From: Jatrophihabitans sp.
Lineage (GTDB): Bacteria; Actinomycetota; Actinomycetes; Mycobacteriales; Jatrophihabitantaceae
DNA length: 64,000 nucleotides
Direction: 5' to 3'
Assembly: GCA_036389035.1 (NCBI GenBank)
Contig: DASVQQ010000001.1
Location: 1-64,000 of the forward strand
Shown here piece after piece: positions 7,540 to 16,336 of the stretch. How positions within the stretch are numbered: the first letter of the stretch is position 1; each line of letters starts with the position of its first letter. The notes under the pieces are model-generated. The model had not been told where the DNA came from. It did not search any database and worked only from the letters and a program-made list of their open reading frames with translations. Position numbers and translations under genes: made by a program.

Positions 7540-8391
7540 TCAGGCTGACCGCAGGCGCTGTGTCTGGCTGCCGAGGCCGTCGATCGAGAGCCGCAGGACG
7601 TCACCCGGCGCCAGGTAGGCAAACCTCCCGGACAGCGCCACTCCCTCCGGCGTGCCGGTGTTGAGAATGTCGCCGGGCTCCAGCACCGTGACCTGGCTCA
7701 GCTGCCACACCAACTCCGCGACGCTGAACACCATGTCAGCCGTGCTCGAGTCCTGCCGCGGCTCGTCGTTGACCCAGGAGCGCAGCCGGAGCGACTGCGG
7801 GTCCGCCACTTCCTCGGCCGTGACCAGCCACGGTCCCAGCGGATTGAAGGTCTCGCAGCTCTTTCCTTTCGACCACTGGCCCCCGCTGCTCTCCAGCTGG
7901 AAGGCACGCTCGGAGACATCGTTGCTGATGGCGTATCCGGCCACACAGCGCAGCGCCTGCTCGGGCGAGTCGAGGTAGCGCGCCCGGCTGCCGATGACCA
8001 CCGCCAGCTCGACCTCCCAGTCGGTCTTGGCAGAGCCGCGAGGGATGAGGACGTCGTCGTCGGGCCCGACAATCGTGTTGGGAGCCTTGTAGAACATCAC
8101 CGGCGCGGTAGGAGGCGCTGAACCGGACTCGGCGGCATGCGCCGCGTAGTTCATCCCGATGCACAGCACCACCGACGGCCGGGCGACCGGGGCGCCGATC
8201 CGCTGGCCTGTCACGTCGATCTCTGGCAGATCACCGCTGTCCAGCGCCCGCCGAATCCGATCCAGGCCGCCGTCGCCCAGGAACGACCCGTCGAGCTCGC
8301 GGGTCACCCCGCTGAGGTCCCGGTGCACGCCGTCGGCGCCGAGCAGCACCGGCCGCTCCAGGCCAGGCTCGCCGATCCGCATCAGCCGCAT
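7540..8391 (-). CDS. Fumarylacetoacetate hydrolase (FAH) family protein, possible 2,4-diketo-3-deoxy sugar-acid hydrolase
   Basis: The 283-residue protein has a small N-terminal region, then the FAH fold. Conserved stretches are CIGMNYAAHAAESG, PVMFYKAPNTIVGP, the metal-binding EVELAVVIG, GYAISNDVSERAFQ and the late GDILNTGTPEGV. In L-fucose and related oxidative pathways the same family hydrolyses 2,4-diketo-3-deoxy acids to pyruvate and a hydroxy acid. AAGGAGGG sits just before the ATG at 8391, excluding the longer reading. It lies between an SDR and a UxuA-family dehydratase, the other enzymes such a route needs. Other FAH activities remain possible. Confidence 0.85.
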   Translation of the reverse strand: MRLMRIGEPGLERPVLLGADGVHRDLSGVTRELDGSFLGDGGLDRIRRALDSGDLPEIDVTGQRIGAPVARPSVVLCIGMNYAAHAAESGSAPPTAPVMFYKAPNTIVGPDDDVLIPRGSAKTDWEVELAVVIGSRARYLDSPEQALRCVAGYAISNDVSERAFQLESSGGQWSKGKSCETFNPLGPWLVTAEEVADPQSLRLRSWVNDEPRQDSSTADMVFSVAELVWQLSQVTVLEPGDILNTGTPEGVALSGRFAYLAPGDVLRLSIDGLGSQTQRLRSA

Positions 8392-8431
8392 GTCCGCCCT
8401 CCTTCGACACCTCGATGCCGGCAGCCCCCGC

Positions 8432-9166
8432 TCACCCGGCGACCAGACCACCGTCGATGACCAGCTCGGTTCCGGTGATGAAAGCGGCGTCATCGCAGGC
8501 GAGATACAGGGCGGCCATCGCCACTTCACGCGGCTGTCCCAGCCGTCCCATGGGTTGGCGGTCGATCAGCGACTGCCGCGCTCGGGAGGGGTCCGGGGCC
8601 TGGTCCAGCAGTCGCCCCACCCACGGCGAGTCGACGGTGCCGGGGCAGATGCAGTTGCACCGGACGCCGGTGCCGGCGTACTGGATGGCCACCTGCCTGG
8701 TGAGCGCGATCACCGCCCCCTTGCTGGCGCAGTAGGCGGTGCGATCGCGCAGGCCGACGAGGCCGGCCACCGAGGCCGTGTTGACGATCGCGCCGCTGCC
8801 CTGGGCCAGCATGGGCGGCAGCGCGTGCCGGATGCCCACAAAGGCGCCTCGGGCGTTGACGGCGAACACCCGATCCCATTCCGCTACGGTGCAGGTCAAC
8901 GGATCGGCCGTGGAGCCGATGCCGGCGTTGTTGCACAACACGTCCAGCCTGCCGGTGTCGCTGAGAATGCGCTGGACGACGCTGCCGAACGCCGCGTCGT
9001 CGGTGACATCGAGCGGTACCGCCCTGGCGCCGTCCGGGCAGCCGGCGGGCGCGATGTCGGCGGCGTACACCGTGGCACCCTCGGCCAGAAACGCATCGGC
9101 CATCTCGAAGCCGATGCCCGAGCCAGCCCCGGTCACCAGCACGCTGCGGCCCTCGAACCGGCCCAT
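8432..9166 (-). CDS. SDR-family NAD(P)-dependent oxidoreductase (sugar-acid dehydrogenase candidate)
   Basis: The 244-residue classical SDR has TGAGSGIG at 12-19, NNAG at 79-82, S132 in NTASVAG, and Y145-CASK149. FITGTELVIDGG closes the fold. Its stop is 41 bp before the FAH hydrolase start and its own start is 10 bp from the end of the LacI gene, so these genes are probably one transcript. A role oxidising a 2-keto-3-deoxy sugar acid to a diketo acid ahead of the FAH hydrolase is inferred from order alone. It is not closely similar to the SDR at 5702-6466, so the two may act on different intermediates. Confidence 0.88.
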   Translation of the reverse strand: MGRFEGRSVLVTGAGSGIGFEMADAFLAEGATVYAADIAPAGCPDGARAVPLDVTDDAAFGSVVQRILSDTGRLDVLCNNAGIGSTADPLTCTVAEWDRVFAVNARGAFVGIRHALPPMLAQGSGAIVNTASVAGLVGLRDRTAYCASKGAVIALTRQVAIQYAGTGVRCNCICPGTVDSPWVGRLLDQAPDPSRARQSLIDRQPMGRLGQPREVAMAALYLACDDAAFITGTELVIDGGLVAG

Positions 9167-9175
9167 GGCAGCCCC

Positions 9176-10225
9176 CTACGCCGGCTCGAGGTCGACCGCG
9201 GCGTACCGGTGCCTGGTCTTGACCGATCGCCGAGGCGGTGGCTGCTCACCGGAGCCGCACGCGACCAACCCGACGTCCAGCATGACCTGTCGCTTCAGTC
9301 GTCGGTTGGGAGTGTCAAGCCGCTGGAACAGCCGAACCGCCGCCGCGCGACCGAGTCGGACCGGGTCCTGCTCGATGAAGGAGATAGCGGGTCGGACGCT
9401 GCCCGAGAGCGGGAAATCTCCGAAACCCACGACTGCCATGTCGGTACGTCCGAGGCTTTGCAGCACCGGTATGAGCCCGATCGTGCACCGGGCGTTGGAG
9501 GAGAAGATCGCCGTGGGCTCGTCGGACTCCCGCAGGAACTCCACGAAGGAACTGGCCATCTCAGAACTCGACGTGCCACCGAGTACCACCGAGTTCGCCG
9601 AGTCGACCATGCCGGCCTCGTGCAGGACCGACTGGTAGGCCTCCAGCCGGCGTCGGGTGGTTTGAACGTTCAAGGTGTCCCCTACGAAGGCGAGGCTCGT
9701 GTGCCCGTGATCGAGCAGGTGCCGGGTGGCGGTCACACCGCCGCCGTGGTCGTCGGAGACGATGCTGTCGGCGACTATTCCCGTCGGAGTCCGGTCGACG
9801 AAGACGATGGGCGTCTTGTGCTGCCAGCGTTTGAGGTAGGACTGGTCGCTCGAGATGGGAGTGGCGATCGCGCCGACGACCATGCGGTGCAACAACGCCT
9901 CCATTGCCGGCTGCTCGTCGTCCGGTTCATAGCCCATGCTCGCGATCACCACCGCGACGCCCCGCTGGTGGGCCACCTGCTCGACAGCGTGCGTCAGGGT
10001 GGCGAAGAAGGGATCCGAGAGGTCAGGCACCGCGATGGCGATCGCTGTGTCACGTCCGCTGCGAAACGTGCGCGCGAGCAGGTTCGGCACGTAGTTCGAC
10101 TCGCGCATCGCCCGCAGCACCCGCTCCCGGGTGTCGGCGCTGACGTACGGGTCATCGTTGAAGACGCGAGAAACCGTCTTGACACTCACGCCGCAGCGCA
10201 GGGCCACATCGCGCATCGTTGTCAT
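9176..10225 (-). CDS. LacI-family transcriptional regulator
   Basis: The 349-residue repressor opens with the LacI helix-turn-helix MRDVALRCGVSVKTVSRVFN at residues 4-23 and the hinge helix near 45-60. A periplasmic-binding-protein-like sensor fills the rest (IAIAVPDLSDPFFATL, VVGAIATP, IVFVDRTP, TAIFSSN). GGGAGGTGTGCG precedes the ATG. It heads the SDR-FAH-UxuA run and follows the sugar ABC genes beyond a terminator. It is a candidate to bind the TGTCACCGGTGTCA pair upstream of the dehydrogenase-kinase-ABC operon; that link is inferred. The effector is probably a sugar or sugar acid. Confidence 0.93.
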   Translation of the reverse strand: MTTMRDVALRCGVSVKTVSRVFNDDPYVSADTRERVLRAMRESNYVPNLLARTFRSGRDTAIAIAVPDLSDPFFATLTHAVEQVAHQRGVAVVIASMGYEPDDEQPAMEALLHRMVVGAIATPISSDQSYLKRWQHKTPIVFVDRTPTGIVADSIVSDDHGGGVTATRHLLDHGHTSLAFVGDTLNVQTTRRRLEAYQSVLHEAGMVDSANSVVLGGTSSSEMASSFVEFLRESDEPTAIFSSNARCTIGLIPVLQSLGRTDMAVVGFGDFPLSGSVRPAISFIEQDPVRLGRAAAVRLFQRLDTPNRRLKRQVMLDVGLVACGSGEQPPPRRSVKTRHRYAAVDLEPA

Positions 10226-10350
10226 CGCACACCTCCCGGACGCCTCATCCGCGAGCCTTGTCCTTACCGGATCTCTCGCACATCTCGGTCAGTTTACTGA
10301 TACGGGAGGCCGTCACTTCGACGCTGGGGTCGTGGCGGGCGGTCCGGCGA

Positions 10351-10377
10351 GGGGACCGGGCGAGTTGCCCGGTCCCC
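10351..10377 (-). terminator. Rho-independent-like hairpin after the sugar ABC operon
   Basis: GGGGACCGGGC (10351-10361) and GCCCGGTCCCC (10367-10377) form a perfect 11-bp GC stem with a 5-nt loop. It lies 10 bp past the stop of the substrate-binding protein gene and before the LacI gene. It has no long T tract, as is common in GC-rich actinobacteria. Confidence 0.7.
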
Positions 10378-10387
10378 CCTCGACGGG

Positions 10388-11449
10388 TCAGCAGTCGGAC
10401 TTGTAGATGGCCTCTGCCCCGGCGCCGTCGACGTTGTCCTTGGTGATGACGGTGAAGCCGGTCTGAACCTTCGCGGGCGGCGTCTGGCCGTCCAGCTTGG
10501 CGACCGCGGCGTCGACGCCGTACTGGCCGATCGCGGCCGGCTGCTGGGCGACCAGGGCCTGCACGGTTCCTGCCTTGAGTGCCTTCACCTGGTTCGGACC
10601 TGCGTCGAAGCCCACGATGCTCACCTGGTTCTGCTTGCCGGCCTGCCGCACACCGGTGGCCGTTCCCTCGGCGGAGAACAGGTTGGCCGCGAACACCCCG
10701 ACGATGTCAGGGTCCTTCTGCAGCGCGGAGCTGATCAGGTTGGACGCGGTGGCGGGATCATTGTGCGAGTACTGGATGCCGAGGTACTGGTACTTCGAGT
10801 CGGCCTTGACCGCGTCCTCGAATCCCTTCGCGCGCGCGTCGGTGGTGGAGATGCCGGGATCGACCGACATGATCATCACCTTGCCGCCCTGGGGCGCCAG
10901 TTGCTTGATGGCTTCGAACGCCGCCTTGCCGCCGCCGATGTTGTCCGAGGCGATCTGCGAGGTGGCGAAGGACGGGTCCTTCACCGTGGTGTCGACCAGC
11001 ACCACGTCGATGCCTGCCTGCGCCGCCGCCTGCAAGGGCGATTGCATCGCGCTGACGTCGGTGGGCGCGATCAGGATCGCGTCCGGCTTGGAGGAGACGA
11101 CGGAGTCGAGGATCGGCCTCTGGAGGGTGGGGTCGAACTTCTGCGGGCCCTGGACCCGCACCGACACTCCCAGCTTGCGTGCCTCGGCCTCGATGCCGCA
11201 CTGCATGGTGATGTAGAACTCGTCACCGGCGACGCCCTGGATGAAGGTCAGGTTGTAATTCTTGCTGGCCTTGGCAGGCGCGGCTACCGACGTCGCCGTC
11301 GCTTCAGGGGCGCCGGCCGCACCCGTGCCGCCGGTTGCGCCGGCCGTGACCGTGACGGTCGGGGCCGGCTTGGAGTTCGAGCAGGCAGCCAGCGGCAAGA
11401 CCAGGCATGCCAAGCCGATCGCGGTCTTAGGAATTCTGGACGAGGTCAC
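10388..11449 (-). CDS. Sugar ABC transporter substrate-binding lipoprotein (RbsB-like)
   Basis: The 353-residue protein starts at a GTG after AAGGAG. It has a signal peptide ending in the lipobox LPLAAC (lipidated C23), an Ala/Thr/Pro-rich linker to about residue 60, and then a periplasmic-binding-protein type I fold. The fold shows YITMQCGIEAEARKLG, LDSVVSSKPDAILIAPTD, DVVLVDTT and IVGVFAAN. This family binds ribose, xylose, fructose or polyols outside the membrane and delivers them to an RbsC-type permease. It is the last gene of the ATPase-permease-binding-protein set, with a strong hairpin just downstream. The ligand is not readable from the sequence. Confidence 0.92.
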   Translation of the reverse strand: MTSSRIPKTAIGLACLVLPLAACSNSKPAPTVTVTAGATGGTGAAGAPEATATSVAAPAKASKNYNLTFIQGVAGDEFYITMQCGIEAEARKLGVSVRVQGPQKFDPTLQRPILDSVVSSKPDAILIAPTDVSAMQSPLQAAAQAGIDVVLVDTTVKDPSFATSQIASDNIGGGKAAFEAIKQLAPQGGKVMIMSVDPGISTTDARAKGFEDAVKADSKYQYLGIQYSHNDPATASNLISSALQKDPDIVGVFAANLFSAEGTATGVRQAGKQNQVSIVGFDAGPNQVKALKAGTVQALVAQQPAAIGQYGVDAAVAKLDGQTPPAKVQTGFTVITKDNVDGAGAEAIYKSDC

Positions 11450-11460
11450 AGCTGCTCCTT

Positions 11461-12546
11461 CTACTTGGTCCGGGTCAACAGGGCGAGAATCGGGTTCTTG
11501 CGTCCGGCGCCGCGCAGGGCTGCCCTGCGCCGGGACTGGTCGACGTAGACGGCCGCCACGAGCACCGTGCCGACGGCGACGCCCTGCCAGAAGGCCTCCA
11601 CTCCGACGATGACGAAGCCGGCCTGCAGGACCGCCGGGATGAACAGGCCCACGACGGTGCCGAAGATGGATCCCTCACCGCCGAAGATGGAGGTGCCGCC
11701 GATCACCACCGCGGCGATGACGTTGAGATTCGTCAGGGACTGACCGGCGATCGTGGTGGTGCCGAACTGGGCCAGCGACAGGCACGCGGCGAAGCCCGCC
11801 AGCAGCCCGGACAGGGCGTAGATCATGATCAGATGCCGGTCGACCTTGATCCCGACCCGGCGCGCGGCCTCTTCGTTCGAGCCGATCGCGTAGGTGTACC
11901 GCCCGAACTTGGTCTTGTGCAGGATGACCCCGCCGATGATCACGACGATCAACGCGACGAAGGGCAGCGACGGGATGCCGAGCACCTTGATATAGGTGTT
12001 GAAGTCCGTCATCGCCATCGGGACCGCGCGGATGTCGATGCCCTTGGTGATCACCTGTGCCAAACCCAGGGCCACCGACAACGTTCCCAGCGTCACGATG
12101 AGAGGTGGGATCTTCGACTTGGCGACCAGGAACCCGTTCAACGTTCCCCACGCGGTGCCTGCGATGACCGCGGCGAGGATCCCGATGGACGCCACCGCCC
12201 AGCCGTCGCCGCCGACGCGTTCCATCACCTTGGCCGCGATTACCGAGGAGAACACCAGCACCGACCCGATGGACAGGTCGATGCCGGAGGTGATGATGAT
12301 GAAGGTCATCCCGACGCCCAGCACCGCCCAGACGGCGACATTCTGCGAGATCAGCGAGAAGTTGCTGGTGGAGAGGAACTTGCTGCCCGCGGCTATCGAG
12401 AAGTAGGCGACGATGACGAGCAGGACACCGAGGATCCAGACCGACTGAAGACTGAGGATCCGCTTGACCACCGAAGGGTGGTGTTCGGTCGGATCCGGGA
12501 CGGCGACATCTCCCTTCTCGGGAGGAATCGTAGTGAGAACGCTCAT
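11461..12546 (-). CDS. Sugar ABC transporter permease (RbsC-like)
   Basis: The 361-residue integral membrane protein begins with a cytosolic 30-residue tail followed by about ten hydrophobic segments. It contains the family motif region TSGIDLSIGSVLVFSSVIAA near residues 85-105 and the EAARRVGIKV loop that contacts the ATPase. VIGGTSIFGGEGS is the conserved late loop. It overlaps the ATPase gene by 4 bp (12543-12546) and is 11 bp from the binding-protein gene, so the three make one transporter. It forms the membrane channel for a monosaccharide or polyol. Confidence 0.93.
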   Translation of the reverse strand: MSVLTTIPPEKGDVAVPDPTEHHPSVVKRILSLQSVWILGVLLVIVAYFSIAAGSKFLSTSNFSLISQNVAVWAVLGVGMTFIIITSGIDLSIGSVLVFSSVIAAKVMERVGGDGWAVASIGILAAVIAGTAWGTLNGFLVAKSKIPPLIVTLGTLSVALGLAQVITKGIDIRAVPMAMTDFNTYIKVLGIPSLPFVALIVVIIGGVILHKTKFGRYTYAIGSNEEAARRVGIKVDRHLIMIYALSGLLAGFAACLSLAQFGTTTIAGQSLTNLNVIAAVVIGGTSIFGGEGSIFGTVVGLFIPAVLQAGFVIVGVEAFWQGVAVGTVLVAAVYVDQSRRRAALRGAGRKNPILALLTRTK

Positions 12547-13313
12547 GACTGTGCCCTTCCTGCCAACTCCAGCGCGCCGGTCATGGCGCCGACGAGCTGC
12601 TCGACGGTGGTGCCCTTCGCGGGCAACGTGGCCACCCGGGTGCCCAGCCGCATCACCTGGATCCGGTCGGCGACCTCAAGCACATGCGGCATCGAGTGGG
12701 AGATCAGCACCACAGCGATACCCCTGTCGCGGACACGTTTGATGGTGTCCAGGACGTTCTTGGTCTGCACCACGCCAAGGGCGGCGGTGGGCTCGTCGAG
12801 GAAGACGACCTTGCCCGCCCACGCGATCGCCCGCACGATCGCGATCTGCTGGCGCTGCCCACCGGACATCGAGCCCACCGGCGCCGTCATCGACCGCACC
12901 GTGCCCCCCAGGTCGTCGAAGCCGGCCTTCGCCTTCGCCTTCATCGCCTTGTCGTCCATGAACCCCAGCTTTCCGAGGATCCCCCGTCGTGGGATCTCGC
13001 GGCCGAGGAACATGTTCTGGAAGGGATTGAGATGCGGCGCCAGCGCGAGGTCCTGATAGACGACCTCCATACCCAGGTGGGTTGCCTGCTGCGGATTGGT
13101 GATCTTGACTGGCTCGCCGTCGAAGAACAACTGCCCGGAGTCGAGTTCGAGGTTGCCGGTCAACGCCTTGACCATCGTCGACTTGCCGGCGCCGTTGTCA
13201 CCGATGAGTGCCACCACCTCCCCCGGCATGATGTCGAAGTCGGCGTCCTGCAAAGCACGAACGTGTCCGAAGCTCCGGGAGATGCCCCTGGCTTCGAGAA
13301 TCGGTGTCGCCAC
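12543..13313 (-). CDS. Sugar ABC transporter ATP-binding protein, single nucleotide-binding domain
   Basis: The 256-residue ATPase has Walker A GDNGAGKST near residue 38, the Q-loop in VVYQDLALAPHLN, signature SMSGGQRQQ, Walker B VVFLDEPTAAL, and the H-loop ISHSM. RbsA and XylG carry two nucleotide-binding halves (about 500 residues). This one has a single half, as in FrcA-type importers, and so should act as a homodimer. It starts at a GTG and overlaps the permease by 4 bp. Xylulokinase lies upstream in the same direction. Confidence 0.93.
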   Translation of the reverse strand: MATPILEARGISRSFGHVRALQDADFDIMPGEVVALIGDNGAGKSTMVKALTGNLELDSGQLFFDGEPVKITNPQQATHLGMEVVYQDLALAPHLNPFQNMFLGREIPRRGILGKLGFMDDKAMKAKAKAGFDDLGGTVRSMTAPVGSMSGGQRQQIAIVRAIAWAGKVVFLDEPTAALGVVQTKNVLDTIKRVRDRGIAVVLISHSMPHVLEVADRIQVMRLGTRVATLPAKGTTVEQLVGAMTGALELAGRAQS

Positions 13314-13385
13314 GGTATAACCACCACCTCACTACGCGGGGGGCCTGGTGCCCCTCGATCTCTGCCGCCAGGATCACCTGATCGG

Positions 13386-14927
13386 TCACTTGCCTTCGGC
13401 CCCGGGCAACCGCGCCCGAGGAGCCGCGTCGCTGGAGCCCATCTCGTCCGGGTCGGTGGCACGCAGCGCGTGGAGTTTCCGCACGAACGCCTGATGACGC
13501 TCGACGTACCCGTCCGACCGGCTTGCCTGAGGTTGCGCCGCCGAACTCGTCACCGGGGCCAGTTGCTTGAGCAGCTCGGGCTCATCCCCGAGGCCGGCCG
13601 CGATGGAGCCGAGCGCGGCGGCCCCGCGCCCGGACGCGGCGGCGACTTCGACCGAGCGCAGCGGGTAATTCAGGACATCGGCGAGCAGCTGTTGCCAGGC
13701 AGGGTGCCTGCTGCCACCACCGGCGAGGCGAAGGTGTTCGATCCTGCCTGCCGGGTCCAGGCAACCGAGACCATCGCGGATCGCGAAGGCGACACCCTCC
13801 AACGCGGCCCGCGCCAGTCGCTGCCGGTCGTGCCGTGGAGCCAGGTTCGTCCATGCCCCACGCAGGCCCGGGTCAAGGTACGGGGTGCGTTCACCGTTGA
13901 GATGCGGCAGGAAGAACGGGTCATCCGCCGCGGGTTCGAGGGCGGCCGAATCGTAGAGCTCCTGCCAGGACATGCCGAGAACCTGTCGCACCCACGCCAG
14001 GGTCAACCCGCCGTTGAGCACGGCGGCCATCGCGTACCAGCCGTGTTCGGTCGCGGTTCGATAAAGGTGGGTCACGGGCTGCCCGCTCGACTCGGCGGGC
14101 AGGGCCGGCAGCGGCGTGACGATCTGCGCGCCGGTCCCGATCGTCAGCTGCGCTGTGCCCGGTTCCACCAGTCCCGATCCGAGAGCGGCCGCCGCGGTGT
14201 CCGCGGCGCCGGCGGCGACCGGGATGCCGGCACGCAACCCGAGGAGTTCGGCGGCGTGCGGGCCCAGTTCGCCGGCGCAGTGCCCCGAGGCCGGCAGGAC
14301 GTCAGGCAGGATCGCGGCGTCCAGGCCGAGGAACTCGATGACCTCGGCGTCCCAGGCATCACCGGGGAGGTCGTACAACAACGTGGCAGAGGCATCGCTG
14401 GGCTCGGTCGCGAAGGAGCTGGTCAGCTGCGCGCGAAGCCAGTCCTTGGGTTGCAGCGCCCACCGCATTCGGGTGTGGGCGGCGGGTTCATGGACGGCCA
14501 GCCAGGCCAACATCGGGCCGGCCATGCCGGGCGCGAGAGGATTGGCCAGGCGTGCCCGCGCCTTGTCCGGCAGGTTCTCGTACTTGTCCAGCTCCTGGAA
14601 GGCTCGCGCGTCGGACCACAGCATGGCGCGCCGAACGGGCCGTCCCGCCGCATCTGCCGGCACGACGCCGTGCATCTGCCCCGACAGCCCTATCGCCCAC
14701 GGGTCAACGCCGGCCCGGCTGACGCACTGCCGCACGGTCGACACGGTGGCAGCCAGCCAGTCGGCCGGATCGGTCTCTGCCCAGCCGGGCCGCTCGTTGA
14801 CGACCGGGTAGTCTCCGGCGGCCTCTGCGAGGACGACGCCCTCGAGATCTGTGAGGACAACCTTGACCGAGCTGGTGCCAAGGTCGATGCCCAGCGACGC
14901 AGGCCTTGCGGCTGCCTTCGATGTCAC
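13386..14927 (-). CDS. xylB: Xylulokinase (FGGY carbohydrate kinase)
   Basis: The 513-residue kinase opens with the phosphate-binding ASLGIDLGTSSVKVVL. It shows the XylB-like GLSGQMHG and WSDAR motifs, the catalytic-domain AGAADTAAAALGSG, NGERTPYLDP and the C-terminal LRLAGGGSRHPAWQQL. Xylulokinase phosphorylates D-xylulose to xylulose 5-phosphate. The GTG at 14927 was chosen because GAGGGGGGA lies just before it; the first in-frame GTG at 14942 lacks a site. It sits between a polyol dehydrogenase and the sugar ABC system. A polyol or xylose analogue imported, oxidised to a ketose and then phosphorylated is the simplest reading. Confidence 0.9.
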   Translation of the reverse strand: MTSKAAARPASLGIDLGTSSVKVVLTDLEGVVLAEAAGDYPVVNERPGWAETDPADWLAATVSTVRQCVSRAGVDPWAIGLSGQMHGVVPADAAGRPVRRAMLWSDARAFQELDKYENLPDKARARLANPLAPGMAGPMLAWLAVHEPAAHTRMRWALQPKDWLRAQLTSSFATEPSDASATLLYDLPGDAWDAEVIEFLGLDAAILPDVLPASGHCAGELGPHAAELLGLRAGIPVAAGAADTAAAALGSGLVEPGTAQLTIGTGAQIVTPLPALPAESSGQPVTHLYRTATEHGWYAMAAVLNGGLTLAWVRQVLGMSWQELYDSAALEPAADDPFFLPHLNGERTPYLDPGLRGAWTNLAPRHDRQRLARAALEGVAFAIRDGLGCLDPAGRIEHLRLAGGGSRHPAWQQLLADVLNYPLRSVEVAAASGRGAAALGSIAAGLGDEPELLKQLAPVTSSAAQPQASRSDGYVERHQAFVRKLHALRATDPDEMGSSDAAPRARLPGAEGK

Positions 14928-14974
14928 CGGGTCCCCCCTCACTGACTGATGATTGCGGTCTGGCCGACGCGCTG

Positions 14975-15997
14975 TCAGGCCTCGATGACCACCTTGTGCG
15001 CCGACGGGTCCGACGCCAGCGCGTCCAGGGCCTTTCCGTAGTCGTCCAGGCCGAATCGATGGGTGATGATCCCGTCGGTCCTGGCCCGACCGCTCCGCAG
15101 AGCGGCTATCGCCGCGCCGAACGAGGTCATCTCGGCGAATGACCCCTTGATGGTGATCTCACGGCGGAAGACGTCGAACGGATGGAACTTCACGACCTCG
15201 TCCGCGCGGGTGACTCCATACACCAGCACGGTGCCGCCGTTACGGGTGAGCGGAACACAGATGTCACCGATGACCGTGGAGCCGGTGGCTTCCACCACGA
15301 CGTCGTAGCCGTCACCGCCGGAGGCTTCCAGCAGCGTGGCCAGGGTGGCTTCGGGATCGTCGCGCTGGATCTGGACCTGATGCTCCAGGCCCAACGCCGC
15401 CGCGCGGTCCAACTTGAACCGGGTGGGGCCGGCCACGGTCACCGATGCCGCGCCGCCGGTGGCGATCAGTTGAGCCAGCAACAGGCCGGTGGGCCCGGCG
15501 CCGAAGACCAGCGCCTTGCTACCCGGGCGCGGGTTCAGCGTCTCGAGCCCGTGCATCGCGCAGGCAGCCGGCTCGGTGAAAACAGCTGTGTCGCGGTCAA
15601 GTCCAGCCACGCTGAAGACCAGCAGGTGCGAGACGGTCACGTACTCGGCGAAGAAGCCGGGATAGTTGCTGCCCAAGCCTTTCGCGTTGGAACACAGGAT
15701 CAAACGTCCGGACAGGCAGTAGTCGCAGTAACCGCAGTAGACATTGGGGTTGACGCTCACCTGCTCGCCCACCTGGAAGCGCGTCACGCCCTCACCCAGC
15801 TCGTCGATCACACCGACGAGTTCATGGCCTGGGATCAATGGGAACACCGCATTGAAATCACCGTGGTGGATGTGCAGGTCGGTTCCGCAGACGCCGACCT
15901 GGTCCACCTTGATCCGCACCTGCCCGGGCCCGGCCGTCGGTGTCGGGACCTCCTTGATGTCATAACTGCGGGGGGCGTCGTACACGACGGCTTTCAT
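14975..15997 (-). CDS. Zinc-dependent medium-chain alcohol/polyol dehydrogenase (sorbitol dehydrogenase-like)
   Basis: The 340-residue MDR protein has the catalytic-zinc motif GVCGTDLHIHHGDF, GHELVGVIDELG, the structural-zinc lobe CGYCDYCLSGRLILC, and the Rossmann loop VFGAGPTGLLLAQL. These place it with sorbitol, xylitol or galactitol-type NAD-linked dehydrogenases. GGAAGAATCG precedes the ATG. It is first in the run ADH-xylB-ABC, directly downstream of the double operator at 16195-16243. It probably converts an imported polyol to the ketose used by the neighbouring kinase. The exact polyol is unknown. Confidence 0.9.
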   Translation of the reverse strand: MKAVVYDAPRSYDIKEVPTPTAGPGQVRIKVDQVGVCGTDLHIHHGDFNAVFPLIPGHELVGVIDELGEGVTRFQVGEQVSVNPNVYCGYCDYCLSGRLILCSNAKGLGSNYPGFFAEYVTVSHLLVFSVAGLDRDTAVFTEPAACAMHGLETLNPRPGSKALVFGAGPTGLLLAQLIATGGAASVTVAGPTRFKLDRAAALGLEHQVQIQRDDPEATLATLLEASGGDGYDVVVEATGSTVIGDICVPLTRNGGTVLVYGVTRADEVVKFHPFDVFRREITIKGSFAEMTSFGAAIAALRSGRARTDGIITHRFGLDDYGKALDALASDPSAHKVVIEA

Positions 15998-16336
15998 CGA
16001 TTCTTCCTCTCACAGTTTCCGGGGTACCCGAAGAAACCGGTGGACGGAGCAAGGAGCGGTGCGGCAGGAAGGTCGCCGGCGGGCGGCGTCAGGCGCCGAA
16101 TCGTGGTCCCGGATTGAACCGGCCACTGTCGGCCGGCGGATTTTCACGCTGTCAGAGATGCGTGTCACAACACTAAATCACATGGAAACGCCGCTGTCAC
16201 CGGTGTCATACAAGATTTTCTCTCTCATCTGTCACCGGTGTCAGACAGCTACCGCGTTAAGCAGGTACGTCGCGTTTCACACCTGTGCCCCGCCTGGATC
16301 GCCTTTGTCAGGCAAGCCGTTCGTGACCTGCGGCGA
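15998..16336 (-). promoter_or_regulatory. Control region of the dehydrogenase-xylB-ABC operon with two LacI-type operators
   Basis: This 339-bp gap has no gene. It contains two exact copies of TGTCACCGGTGTCA at 16195-16208 and 16230-16243, 35 bp centre to centre. Each is a near-palindrome around CACCGGTG with a central CG, as in many LacI/GntR-family operators. The stretch between them is A/T-richer than its surroundings and probably holds the promoter. The half nearest the dehydrogenase gene is GC-rich leader with no feature I can name. Confidence 0.65.

Noticed and set aside
8159..10300. 713-codon open frame on the plus strand
   Set aside because: It lies antisense to the FAH, SDR and LacI genes, has no family motif, and is His/Arg/Gly-rich as expected for the complement of GC-rich coding DNA.
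12684..14945. 753-codon open frame on the plus strand
   Set aside because: Antisense shadow of the ABC ATPase and xylB genes, both of which have clear motifs.
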